Shown piece by piece: positions 1 through 7,234 of a stretch of 7,809 nt of DNA (position 1 is its first letter; each line of letters starts with the position of its first letter). A model generated the notes under the pieces. The model saw nothing but the letters and a program-made list of their open reading frames with translations, was not told the origin of the DNA and made no database searches. The stretch is from Maribacter sp. Its GTDB lineage: Bacteria; Bacteroidota; Bacteroidia; Flavobacteriales; Flavobacteriaceae. Position numbers and translations under genes: made by a program. The stretch spans positions 1-7,809 of the forward strand of contig JANQUX010000146.1 of the NCBI GenBank assembly GCA_030730545.1, in the 5' to 3' direction.

Positions 1-1305
1 GAATATTTTAAAGGAATAGACAAAATTAAATTTGAAGGCAAGGAATCTGACAATCCGCTAGCTTTTAAATATTATAATCCGGATCAAGTAGTGGCTGGTA
101 AAACCATGCGTGATCACTTTAAGTTTTCAACCGCGTACTGGCATACCTTCTGTGGTCAAGGTTCAGATCCATTTGGTCCTGGTACACAGAATTTTGAATG
201 GGATAAATCATCAGACGCTATTCAAGCGGCAAAAGATAAGGCAGATGCTGCTTTTGAATTTTTTGATAAAATAGGATTTGATTACTATTGTTTTCATGAT
301 TTCGATTTAATTCAAGAAGGGTCAACGTTTACAGAATCAGAAAAAAGATTGGCAACGATTACCGACTACTTGAAAGAAAAGCAAAAAGAATCGGGTAAGA
401 AATTACTTTGGGGTACTGCAAACTGTTTCTCAAATCCAAGATATATGAACGGTGCTGCAACCAATCCAGATTTTAATGTATTGGCAAGAGCAGGTGGTCA
501 AATTAAATTAGCATTAGATGCTACGATTGCTTTAGGTGGAGAAAACTATGTATTCTGGGGAGGTAGAGAAGGTTATATGTCTTTACTAAATACAGATTTA
601 GGTCGTGAGGTTGATCACTTGGGTCAATTTTTAACCATGGCAAGAGATTATGCTCGTAGCCAAGGGTTTAAAGGAAACTTTTTCATAGAGCCAAAACCTA
701 TGGAGCCAATGAAGCACCAGTACGATTTTGATTGTGCTACAGCAATCGGTTTCTTAAAAGAGTACGGTTTAGAGAACGATTTTAAAATGAATATTGAGGT
801 AAACCATGCAACGTTGGCACAACATACGTTTCAGCACGAGATTGCTGTAGCTGCTAAAGCAGGTATGTTAGGTAGTATGGATGCTAACAGAGGTGATTAC
901 CAAAATGGATGGGATACAGATCAGTTTCCAAATAACATTCAAGAAACGACAGAAGCAATGTTGGTATTCTTAGCTGCTGGAGGTTTGCAAGGTGGAGGTG
1001 TTAATTTTGATGCCAAAATAAGAAGAAATAGTACAGATTTAGAAGATGTATTTCATGCACATATTGGTGGGGCAGATACTTTTGCTAGAGCTTTGATTAC
1101 AGCAGATAAAATCATCTCATCATCTTCTTACAATAAACTACGTGAAAACAGATATAGCTCTTTCGATTCTGGTAAAGGAAAAGATTTTGAGAATGGTAAA
1201 TTGAACATGAAGGATCTGTACTCAATGGCCAAAGAAAATGGTGAATTGGAATTACAGAGCGGTAAGCAAGAATTGTTTGAGAACATTATCAACCAATATA
1301 TATAA
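1..1305 (+). CDS. xylA: Xylose isomerase, class II (5'-truncated by window edge)
   Basis: Cytoplasmic metal-dependent isomerase converting D-xylose to D-xylulose, the entry step to xylulokinase and the pentose phosphate pathway. The frame is open from base 1 ([13 protein letters not shown]...), and this N-terminus matches class II xylose isomerases, so the GTG at 91 is not the start. About two to four codons are missing; 434 residues are visible against roughly 440 for the family. In visible numbering the catalytic pair is His99/Asp102 (FHDFD). The metal ligands and base are Glu230 and Lys232 (EPKP), Glu266 and His269 (IEVNH), Asp294, Asp305, Asp307 (WDTD) and Asp337 (NFDAK). As I recall the Thermotoga numbering (101, 104, 232, 234, 268, 271, 296, 307, 309, 339), every site is offset by exactly two, so no internal indel is expected and the enzyme should be active. 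A candidate terminator and a LacI-family gene follow. Xylulokinase, if linked, would lie upstream, outside the window. Confidence 0.97.
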   Translation, partial: EYFKGIDKIKFEGKESDNPLAFKYYNPDQVVAGKTMRDHFKFSTAYWHTFCGQGSDPFGPGTQNFEWDKSSDAIQAAKDKADAAFEFFDKIGFDYYCFHDFDLIQEGSTFTESEKRLATITDYLKEKQKESGKKLLWGTANCFSNPRYMNGAATNPDFNVLARAGGQIKLALDATIALGGENYVFWGGREGYMSLLNTDLGREVDHLGQFLTMARDYARSQGFKGNFFIEPKPMEPMKHQYDFDCATAIGFLKEYGLENDFKMNIEVNHATLAQHTFQHEIAVAAKAGMLGSMDANRGDYQNGWDTDQFPNNIQETTEAMLVFLAAGGLQGGGVNFDAKIRRNSTDLEDVFHAHIGGADTFARALITADKIISSSSYNKLRENRYSSFDSGKGKDFENGKLNMKDLYSMAKENGELELQSGKQELFENIINQYI

Positions 1306-1376
1306 ATTATATAGCCCTAGAACTATTGAAAATTAGTTTGATTTTGGGTGTAAAAATTTATAATAAATGAAGTAAT

Positions 1377-1412
1377 CTGTCCCTTGGTTTTCCATTAGGG
1401 ACAGTTTGCTTT
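1377..1412 (+). terminator. Candidate intrinsic terminator after xylA
   Basis: An 8-bp perfect stem, CTGTCCCT (1377-1384) with AGGGACAG (1397-1404), is extended inside by TGG/CCA (1385-1387 with 1392-1394) closing a TTTT loop, with a two-base TT bulge on the 3' side. The run TTTGCTTT follows at 1405. It lies 72 bases after the xylA stop and 53 bases before the regulator start, so it probably ends the xylA transcript. The T tract is interrupted, so termination may be partial; a transcript-stabilising or attenuating role is also possible. Confidence 0.6.
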
Positions 1413-1419
1413 AACCAAT

Positions 1420-1441
1420 AATTTAAAGTGTCAATTTAAAT
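1420..1441. repeat. AATTTAAA direct repeat upstream of the LacI-family gene
   Basis: AATTTAAA occurs at 1420-1427 and again at 1433-1440, a period of 13 bases, ending 24 bases before the regulator ATG. Because TTTAAA is self-complementary, the pair also reads as an imperfect dyad. It could be an operator for autoregulation, but such AT-rich words arise easily by chance here, and it lacks the central CG typical of LacI-family operators. Confidence 0.25.
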
Positions 1442-1464
1442 CTGTTCTTTTGTAGTTATAAATT

Positions 1465-2481
1465 ATGAAAAAAGTAACTCTAAAGGATATTTCCGGACAT
1501 TTTGGTGTTTCTATCTCTACCGTTTCTAAAGCGATAAATGATAGTCACGAAATCAGCAATGACCTTAAGCTTAAGATTCAGGCATACGCCAAGGAAAAGC
1601 ACTATAAACCAAATAGACTTGCACTTAATTTATTGAATAGAAGCACCAAAACTATTGGTGTAATCGTACCTAATATTTTAAATTACTTTTTTGTTCAGGT
1701 ACTTTATGGTATCGAAAAGGTAGCCAATGAAAGTGGTTATAACATCATTAGCTGTATTAGTAATGAATCTAGTGCCAAAGAGACCAAAACACTTGAATTT
1801 TTTGATGCAGGTACGGTAGACGGCGTAATTATGTCTTTAGCAGAAGAAAGTCAGAATGAAGACACGCATGAAGCATTAATAGATGTAATTAATAACGATA
1901 TTCCCGTAGTACTTTTTGATAGGGTATCAGACAACGTGCAATGTGATAAGGTAGTTGTAGATGATTTTGAAGCAGGATATAAAATTACCAAACACTTAAT
2001 ACACATTGGTTGTAAAAATATTGCTGTAGTTAACCCTATATCGAGTTCTAGCGTTGGTAAATTAAGAATACTAGGCTATAAAAAAGCACTCGAGGAATTT
2101 GAAATTCCCTTCGATCCCAAATTGATTATTAATCTTACGATAAAAGATGATTTAGATTTATTAATGTCCTTTTTACTCAACTATAAAACTATAGAAGGTA
2201 TTATCGGTATTGATGAACTAATTGCTGTTCAAGTATTAGAGGTAGTTAAAGCAAGAGGGTATAATGTGCCTAATGATATTTCAATAATTGGCTTTACCAA
2301 CGGACAGTTGTCAAAATACGTAACTCCGTCACTAACAATGGTGAGTCAGCATGGTAAATATATAGGGGAGCAAACAGCTAAATTGTTGATTAATAGAATT
2401 AAAAACCCTGGTTTGCCTTATGAGACTAAGGTTGTGAAAACGAGCTTGCTGGTAAGAGATTCAACAAAAAAACTACAATAA
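1465..2481 (+). CDS. LacI-family transcriptional regulator
   Basis: Sugar-responsive DNA-binding regulator, expected to act as a dimer. The N-terminal LacI helix-turn-helix spans about residues 4-25 (TLKDISGHFGVSISTVSKAI), with the recognition helix around 16-24. A hinge region lies at about 48-60 (YKPNRLALNLL). The periplasmic-binding-protein-like effector domain begins at TKTIGVIVPN (about 61) and runs to the end; it includes the family-typical stretch NDISIIGFTNGQLSKYVTPSLTMVSQ. Total length of 338 residues is standard. The ATG at 1465 gives a correctly sized headpiece, and no Shine-Dalgarno motif precedes it, as is usual in Bacteroidota. Its position straight after xylA suggests a xylose or xylo-oligosaccharide effector, but the effector cannot be read from sequence, and the divergently placed genes downstream are also possible targets. 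The gene ends one base from the stop of the convergent oxidoreductase gene. Confidence 0.94.
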   Translation: MKKVTLKDISGHFGVSISTVSKAINDSHEISNDLKLKIQAYAKEKHYKPNRLALNLLNRSTKTIGVIVPNILNYFFVQVLYGIEKVANESGYNIISCISNESSAKETKTLEFFDAGTVDGVIMSLAEESQNEDTHEALIDVINNDIPVVLFDRVSDNVQCDKVVVDDFEAGYKITKHLIHIGCKNIAVVNPISSSSVGKLRILGYKKALEEFEIPFDPKLIINLTIKDDLDLLMSFLLNYKTIEGIIGIDELIAVQVLEVVKARGYNVPNDISIIGFTNGQLSKYVTPSLTMVSQHGKYIGEQTAKLLINRIKNPGLPYETKVVKTSLLVRDSTKKLQ

Positions 2482-2482
2482 A

Positions 2483-3856
2483 CTAGATCATATCTGGGTG
2501 CGGGTGTTCCCATTGCCCACGATAATCGCGTTGCAATAGAGCGGTAGCTTCTGGGTCGTTCAATACTGTTCTACTTTTTGGGTCATAGATTAAGGGTCTT
2601 TTCAGATCCATCGATAAATTTGCCAAAATACAGCTAGCAGTAGAAATATGGCCGTTTTCAATATCAGCCACTGGTGTAGTGTTCTTTTGTATGGCATTCA
2701 AGAAATCTATCATATGCTTGCGAGTAGCAGGTGCAGCATGCAGTTCAATGTCTTTTTCAGTTAGATCTTCGGGATATTTCTCTTTCTCATAAAGGACATC
2801 AAAACGAATAGATTCACTTCCATCTACGGGAATAAATTCAGCCTTCATCACATCGCCCTTGAGGACACCTTTTTCTCCATAGATTTTAAAAGCCCACGGA
2901 TAATCTGTGTCATCTGGGTTTCCCCATGTTCTATGCTGCCAATTACAATTATGACCGTCATACTCGAATACGGCGGATTGTGTGTCAGAAATGTTCGATT
3001 TTCCATCTTTCTGAACAAAAATGCCACCTTCAGAACTAATACGTTTTGGCCACCCTAAATCTAGCATCCAACGAACGGTATCTAGCATATGTACACACAT
3101 ATCACCTGTAATTCCGTTTCCATATTCTCGAAACGAACGCCACCATCTTTTATGAGGCAGACCATCGTAAGGTCTCATAGGTGCCGGACCTGTCCACATT
3201 TCATAATCAAAAAAATCGGGCACTTCTTGCTCTGGCGGATTACCATTTGCACGCATGTGATAATAGCAACTCATATCAACATGACCAATAGTGCCTAGCA
3301 ACCCCGTATCAATAATTTGTTTTTTAGCGGCTACAAGATGCGGAGTACTTTTTCGCTGTGTACCCACTTGCACAACTCTGTTATATTTTCTAGCAGCAGC
3401 GACCATTGCTTCACCTTCCATAACATCAACGCTGATCGGTTTTTGAACATAAACGTGAGCTCCAGATTTTAATGCTGCAATACAGGTTAAGGCATGCCAA
3501 TGATCGGGTGTGCCTATGAGTACAATATCTAATTTGTCGCTTTGCAGCATGGTTCTATAATCGGTAAAAAGCTTTGGCATTTTGCCATTTTTTTGCCGCT
3601 CAGAAACTAACTGTGCCGCAGTATTTAATTGATTCGTATCAACATCACAAAGTGAAACCACTTCTATATTTGCTACTTGAATAAGACGTAATAAATCGCT
3701 CGTACCATACCAACCAGTGCCTATAAGAGCTACTTTTTTAGGCTTTTCGTTTGCGAAAAATTCGAATCCGTATGAGCTAAATGAAGTAAGCAATAAAGAT
3801 GCTGAAGCAGCTTTAATAAAATTTCGACGCTTAAGGGATGTTGGTTGATTAGACAT
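2483..3856 (-). CDS. Tat-exported Gfo/Idh/MocA-family oxidoreductase
   Basis: NAD(P)-dependent sugar or cyclitol oxidoreductase, 457 residues. The N-terminus has a twin-arginine signal, LKRRNFIK at 8-15 followed by a hydrophobic stretch to about residue 30, so it is probably exported folded. The Rossmann fold begins with GTGWYG (46-51); the acid at the end of the second strand (CDVD, Asp71) suggests NAD preference. TPDHWH lies at 116-121. The family's EKP motif appears as VQKP (137-140), keeping Lys139. The C-terminal substrate domain contains GDMCVHMLD with His256 and Asp259, the usual catalytic region. Similar proteins in Bacteroidota are often annotated as GH109-like or as oxidoreductases in polysaccharide loci; the QKP motif does not favour a true GH109 N-acetylgalactosaminidase. 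The substrate is unknown. The gene is divergent from the esterase and convergent with the LacI-family gene. The ATG ending at 3856 is chosen because it yields the complete Tat signal. Confidence 0.92.
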   Translation of the reverse strand: MSNQPTSLKRRNFIKAASASLLLTSFSSYGFEFFANEKPKKVALIGTGWYGTSDLLRLIQVANIEVVSLCDVDTNQLNTAAQLVSERQKNGKMPKLFTDYRTMLQSDKLDIVLIGTPDHWHALTCIAALKSGAHVYVQKPISVDVMEGEAMVAAARKYNRVVQVGTQRKSTPHLVAAKKQIIDTGLLGTIGHVDMSCYYHMRANGNPPEQEVPDFFDYEMWTGPAPMRPYDGLPHKRWWRSFREYGNGITGDMCVHMLDTVRWMLDLGWPKRISSEGGIFVQKDGKSNISDTQSAVFEYDGHNCNWQHRTWGNPDDTDYPWAFKIYGEKGVLKGDVMKAEFIPVDGSESIRFDVLYEKEKYPEDLTEKDIELHAAPATRKHMIDFLNAIQKNTTPVADIENGHISTASCILANLSMDLKRPLIYDPKSRTVLNDPEATALLQRDYRGQWEHPHPDMI

Positions 3857-3889
3857 GGCAAGTTGAATTTTAGTAGCTTATGAACATCA

Positions 3890-3923
3890 CAAATTAAGTA
3901 GTTAAGATAGCAAATTCTTCAAA
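3890..3923 (-). promoter_or_regulatory. Candidate Bacteroidota-type promoter for the Gfo/Idh/MocA gene
   Basis: On the minus strand, TTTG (complement of 3920-3923) is followed after 22 bases by TTAATTTG (complement of 3890-3897), a 7/8 match to the TAnnTTTG element. Initiation a few bases further on would leave a leader of roughly 25-30 bases before the ATG at 3856. The region is AT-rich, so chance matches are possible. Confidence 0.3.
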
Positions 3924-3945
3924 AAAAATATTCAATGTTTGTGAA

Positions 3946-3978
3946 TTTGTTAATATGAGTCATATGTAGCTATATTTA
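3946..3978 (+). promoter_or_regulatory. Candidate Bacteroidota-type promoter for the esterase gene
   Basis: TTTG at 3946-3949 is followed, after a 21-base spacer, by TATATTTA at 3971-3978, a 7/8 match to TAnnTTTG. The predicted start of transcription would fall about 15-20 bases before the ATG at 4001. The spacer contains a 13-base palindrome, which makes a regulated promoter plausible. Assignment rests on consensus match and position only. Confidence 0.45.
3953..3965. promoter_or_regulatory. Palindromic candidate operator in the esterase promoter
   Basis: ATATGA-G-TCATAT is a perfect 6-1-6 inverted repeat lying wholly between the candidate -33 and -7 elements of the esterase promoter, where a bound repressor would block RNA polymerase. 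Which protein would bind it is unknown. It lacks the central CG of classical LacI-family operators, so the local LacI-family protein is only one candidate. Confidence 0.35.
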
Positions 3979-4000
3979 AATCAAAATTTTACCAATTATA

Positions 4001-5380
4001 ATGAATATACGTTTTATACTGATAATGCTGTGCCTGGTAGTTACCACTTTTGCCAAGGCTGAGATTACACTACCTAAGATATTTTCCAATGAAATGGTAT
4101 TGCAACGCGAAAGCGATGTATTGCTATACGGATGGGCAGATCCAAACGAAGAATTTACGATTTATACAAGTTGGAACGATGAGATCGTTGCCGTTAAAAC
4201 AGGCAATGATGCAAAATGGCAAATCAGTGTAAAAACACCCTAAGCAGGCGGACCATTTCAAATAATCTTTAAGGGGAAAAGTAACGAAATTACTCTGAAA
4301 GATGTGTTGATAGGTGAGGTGTGGCTTTGCTCAGGGCAAAGTAACATGGAGTGGAGTGCAAACAGTAAAATTACGAACAGAGATGTTGAAGTCGAGAATG
4401 CCAACTACCCCAAAATTCGTTTGTTTACCGTAGCAAAAAGAACAGCTAAATATCCACAAGAAGATGTGGCAGGTACTTGGGTTTCATGTTCATCTGAAAC
4501 CATGCAAGATTTTAGTGCGGTTGCGTATTTTTTTGCGAGAAAGGTACAGAAAGAATTGAATATTCCGATCGGATTAATAGATAACGCATGGGGAGCATCA
4601 AGTGCTGAGGTATGGACACCAGAATCTGTTTTTAAAGCACACCCCGAATTGGTCGAATCTCACAAAAAGATTGAGACAAATAAATGGGTGACGATAGAGA
4701 AATCTACTTTATACAATGGTATGACGGCACCTTTGACCAAATTTAAAATTGCTGGTGTTCTTTGGTATCAAGGGGAATCTAATACGGCAAACGCAGAAAG
4801 CTATCAAGAGCTTTTTACTAATATGATTAGATCTTGGCGCGCAGAATGGAATGACGATTTCCCATTTTACTATGTTCAAATAGCGCCTTTTAAATATGAT
4901 CAAGAATTTGCGGGCGGTATGGTACGCGACCAGCAAAGAAGAACTTTGGCATTAAAAAATACAGGCATGGCCATGACCAGTGATATTTGTACCACAGAAG
5001 ATATTCACCCTTTGAACAAACAAGATGTAGGCTTACGATTAGCAAATATTGCATTGAAAAATCACTACGGATTATTAGCTGATCAAAAAATTTATGGTCC
5101 GCTTTACGAATCATTTGAAGTAGACGGCAATCAATTAAAAGTGAACTTCAGCAACGCTGACGGATTATATAATAAAGAAAAGAAAATAACACTCTTTGAA
5201 GTTTCAAATGCAGCAGGAGAATGGTTTCCTGCGAAAGCAAAATTGAAGAATAACGAAATAGTAGTAAGCTCAAAGGAAGTAAAAAATCCGACAGGGGTAC
5301 GATATGCTTTTAAAAATACCGACCTAGCAACGTTGTTCAATGCGGCAGGTTTGCCTGCTTCAACCTTTGTAAGTGAATAA
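4001..5380 (+). pseudogene. SGNH sialate/acetyl-xylan O-acetylesterase interrupted by one in-frame stop
   Basis: Secreted carbohydrate O-acetylesterase of the SASA (sialate O-acetylesterase) family, which removes acetyl groups from sugars; relatives include acetyl-xylan esterases. A Sec signal peptide occupies residues 1-20, with a likely AKA cleavage site before EITLPKIFSNEMVLQR, the usual N-terminal beta-sandwich start. Codon 81 (4241-4243) is TAA. The same frame continues at once with AGGPFQIIFKGKS and LIGEVWLCSGQSNMEW, which is normal family sequence, so no bases are gained or lost. Numbering through the stop, the catalytic Ser is 114 (GQSNMEW), the WYQGESN block is present, and Asp334/His336 lie in DIHP. 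The total of 458 sense codons fits a short family member. TAA is one change from Lys, Glu or Gln, which the family tolerates at this site. Reinitiation at GTG 4304 would keep the triad but lose the signal peptide and most of the N-terminal domain. A recent nonsense mutation or a base-call error is most likely; readthrough is less likely. Confidence 0.88.
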
Positions 5381-5387
5381 CAAAAAT

Positions 5388-5449
5388 GCTGAAAATTACC
5401 TAATGTGCTTAAAAAGTATCCGTCCGTCCAGTAACGATGGTTATTCAGC
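5388..5449. other. Imperfect inverted repeat in the esterase-GMC spacer
   Basis: GCTGAA (5388-5393) pairs with TTCAGC (5444-5449), and ACC (5398-5400) with GGT (5439-5441), across a long loop that also contains the small tandem CGTCCGTCC. It is flanked by AAAAAT and TAAAAA, so it does not have the T tract of a plus-strand terminator. It could be a weak structure or chance. I found no convincing promoter in the rest of the 131-base spacer, so the downstream genes may be read through from the esterase promoter or use one I do not recognise. Confidence 0.2.
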
Positions 5450-5511
5450 TAAAAACACAGGTTCTTATTTTAATAAATAGTTAAATTGTAATCAATAACT
5501 AATTTCAAATT

Positions 5512-7233
5512 ATGCAGATAAAGGAATCCTCAGAAATCTTTGATGTTATCATTGTAGGTTCAGGAGCTGGTGGTGGTATGGCTACCAAACAATTGGCAGA
5601 TGCAGGTTTAAACGTAGCTGTTGTAGAAGCGGGTCCGTTTTTTGACCCAGCTGATCCAAAGACCATGACGCAATTAAAACAACCATATGATTCTCCAAGA
5701 AGAGGAGCAGGTACAGATAGAGCTTTTGGTGAATGGGATATGTCATGGGGAGATTGGGAAGTAGAAGGAGAGCCATATACGCATGCAGAAGGAACTGAGT
5801 TTAAGTGGTGGCGTGCAAGAATGCTCGGAGGACGAACCAATCACTGGGGACGTATTTCTTTACGTTTCGGACCAAAAGATTTTAAAGGAAAAACCCGTGA
5901 TGGCCATGGCGATGATTGGCCAATAGGATATGAAGATGTTAAACCATATTACGATAAATTAGACAAGTTAATTGGTGTTTTTGGCACCAATGAAGGTAGA
6001 GAAAATGATCCTGACGGATTCTTTCTTCCTCCCCCGAAACCAAGATTGCACGAATTATTTTATATCAATGGCGCTAAGAAGTCAAACATACCGGTGATAC
6101 CAGGTAGACTTTCAATGTTGACCAAAAGAATTAATGAAGATCGTGGCGTTTGTTTCTATTGCGGGCAATGTGGCAGATCATGTCAAATATATGCCGATTT
6201 CTCATCAGGTAGTTGCTTAATATTCCCAGCACAAAAAAGTGGTGGTAAAGTAAAGCTATTTGTAAATGCCATGGTGCGTGAGGTTACCACCAATGCTGAA
6301 GGTAAAGCAACAGGCGTATCGTACATCAACAAAGAAGATAGAAAAGAATATAAGCTTAGAGGTAAAGTAGTAGTATTAGCTGCATCTGCATGTAGTTCTG
6401 CACGAATACTTTTAAACTCCAAAAGCAAGCAACACCCTAATGGGTTAGGTAATAGTAGTAATCTAGTAGGTAGGTATTTACATGATTCTACAGGGTCTGG
6501 TGCTGCAGGTGTTATACCGGGCTTATTAAATAGAAAGACCTCTTATAACGAAGATGGTGTAGGTGGTATGCACGTATACTCACCCTGGTGGGGCGATAAC
6601 TCTAAACTTAATTTCCCAAGAGGATACCATATTGAAGTTTGGGGTGGCATGAGTCAGCCAAACTACGGTTTTGGTTGGGATCCAAATGCATTGAATCAGT
6701 ACTTCGGATTAAAATCTGGAGGATATGGAGAAAGCTTACGTGATGATGTTAAGAAGTACTACGGGGCCGTAATTGGTTTTGGTGGTCGTGGAGAAGCAAT
6801 CGCTTATAAAGATAATTACTGTGAAATTGACCCTACTACGGTAGATCAATTTGGTATTCCTGTTTTAAAGTTCAACTATAAGCATTCAGAATACGAAGTG
6901 AATCAAGCGAAGCATATGCAAGATTCTTTTGAAGAGATTATTCATAACATGGGTGGTCATTATTTAGGTGAAAAGCCAGGTAAGGATAAAGATTACGGAT
7001 TGAACAAACCAGGTGAGATTATTCACGAGGTAGGTACAACGAGAATGGGAGATGATCTTAAAACATCGGTGACCAATAAGTTTCAGCAGTTACATGATGC
7101 AGACAATGTATTTATAGTAGATGCAGGGGTTTTTGTATCTCAAGCAGATAAGAACTGTACTTGGACGATTATGGCGCTTTCATGGAGAGCATCAGATTAT
7201 ATCATTGAACAATTAAAGGCACAAAATATTTAG
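5512..7233 (+). CDS. GMC-family FAD oxidoreductase, catalytic subunit of a sugar dehydrogenase
   Basis: Flavoprotein dehydrogenase, 573 residues, of the GMC branch that pairs with gluconate 2-dehydrogenase subunit 3-type proteins; characterised relatives oxidise sugars, including lactose/glucoside 3-dehydrogenases that make 3-keto sugars. The FAD dinucleotide-binding motif GSGAGG is at 16-21, with ribose-binding Glu39 at the end of the second strand (VVEAGP). GGRTNHWGR (106-114) is the second FAD signature. Cys214, Cys217, Cys220 and Cys224 form CxxCxxCxxxC, a likely iron-sulfur ligand set. The C-terminal GMC domain carries HEVGTTRMG with His505 and KNCTWTIMAL with Asn548, the expected catalytic His/Asn pair. 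There is no signal peptide, so export, if it occurs, probably depends on the partner encoded one base downstream. The ATG at 5512 sits just before the FAD motif and has no Shine-Dalgarno sequence. Electrons would be expected to pass to a c-type cytochrome, not seen here. The substrate is unproven. Confidence 0.93.
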   Translation: MQIKESSEIFDVIIVGSGAGGGMATKQLADAGLNVAVVEAGPFFDPADPKTMTQLKQPYDSPRRGAGTDRAFGEWDMSWGDWEVEGEPYTHAEGTEFKWWRARMLGGRTNHWGRISLRFGPKDFKGKTRDGHGDDWPIGYEDVKPYYDKLDKLIGVFGTNEGRENDPDGFFLPPPKPRLHELFYINGAKKSNIPVIPGRLSMLTKRINEDRGVCFYCGQCGRSCQIYADFSSGSCLIFPAQKSGGKVKLFVNAMVREVTTNAEGKATGVSYINKEDRKEYKLRGKVVVLAASACSSARILLNSKSKQHPNGLGNSSNLVGRYLHDSTGSGAAGVIPGLLNRKTSYNEDGVGGMHVYSPWWGDNSKLNFPRGYHIEVWGGMSQPNYGFGWDPNALNQYFGLKSGGYGESLRDDVKKYYGAVIGFGGRGEAIAYKDNYCEIDPTTVDQFGIPVLKFNYKHSEYEVNQAKHMQDSFEEIIHNMGGHYLGEKPGKDKDYGLNKPGEIIHEVGTTRMGDDLKTSVTNKFQQLHDADNVFIVDAGVFVSQADKNCTWTIMALSWRASDYIIEQLKAQNI

Positions 7234-7234
7234 T

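Noticed and set aside
91..93. GTG at 91 as the start of xylose isomerase
   Set aside because: The 30 codons upstream are open and match the conserved N-terminus of the family, so the true start lies just before the window.
2495..2519. Hairpin TGGG...CCCA near the convergent stop codons
   Set aside because: It lies in the oxidoreductase coding end, contains wobble pairs and a mismatch, and has no T tract directly after it on either strand.
3089..3298. 69-residue plus-strand reading frame
   Set aside because: It lies wholly inside the Gfo/Idh/MocA gene on the opposite strand and resembles no known protein; it is a shadow frame.
5345..5358. GCAGG-TTTG-CCTGC mini-hairpin as an esterase terminator
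   Set aside because: The stem is only 5 bp, lies inside the coding sequence, and is not followed by a T-rich run.
4304..5380. A separate intact esterase gene starting at GTG 4304
   Set aside because: It is in the same frame as the upstream signal-peptide fragment and starts in the middle of the conserved fold, so it is the 3' part of one interrupted gene.
5401..5511. A promoter directly before the GMC gene
   Set aside because: Candidates such as TAAATTGT and TAATTTCA miss two positions of TAnnTTTG and have no properly spaced TTTG upstream.
5505..5840. 111-residue minus-strand reading frame over the GMC N-terminus
   Set aside because: It is the complement of the well-supported FAD-binding region, has low-complexity composition and shows no motif.
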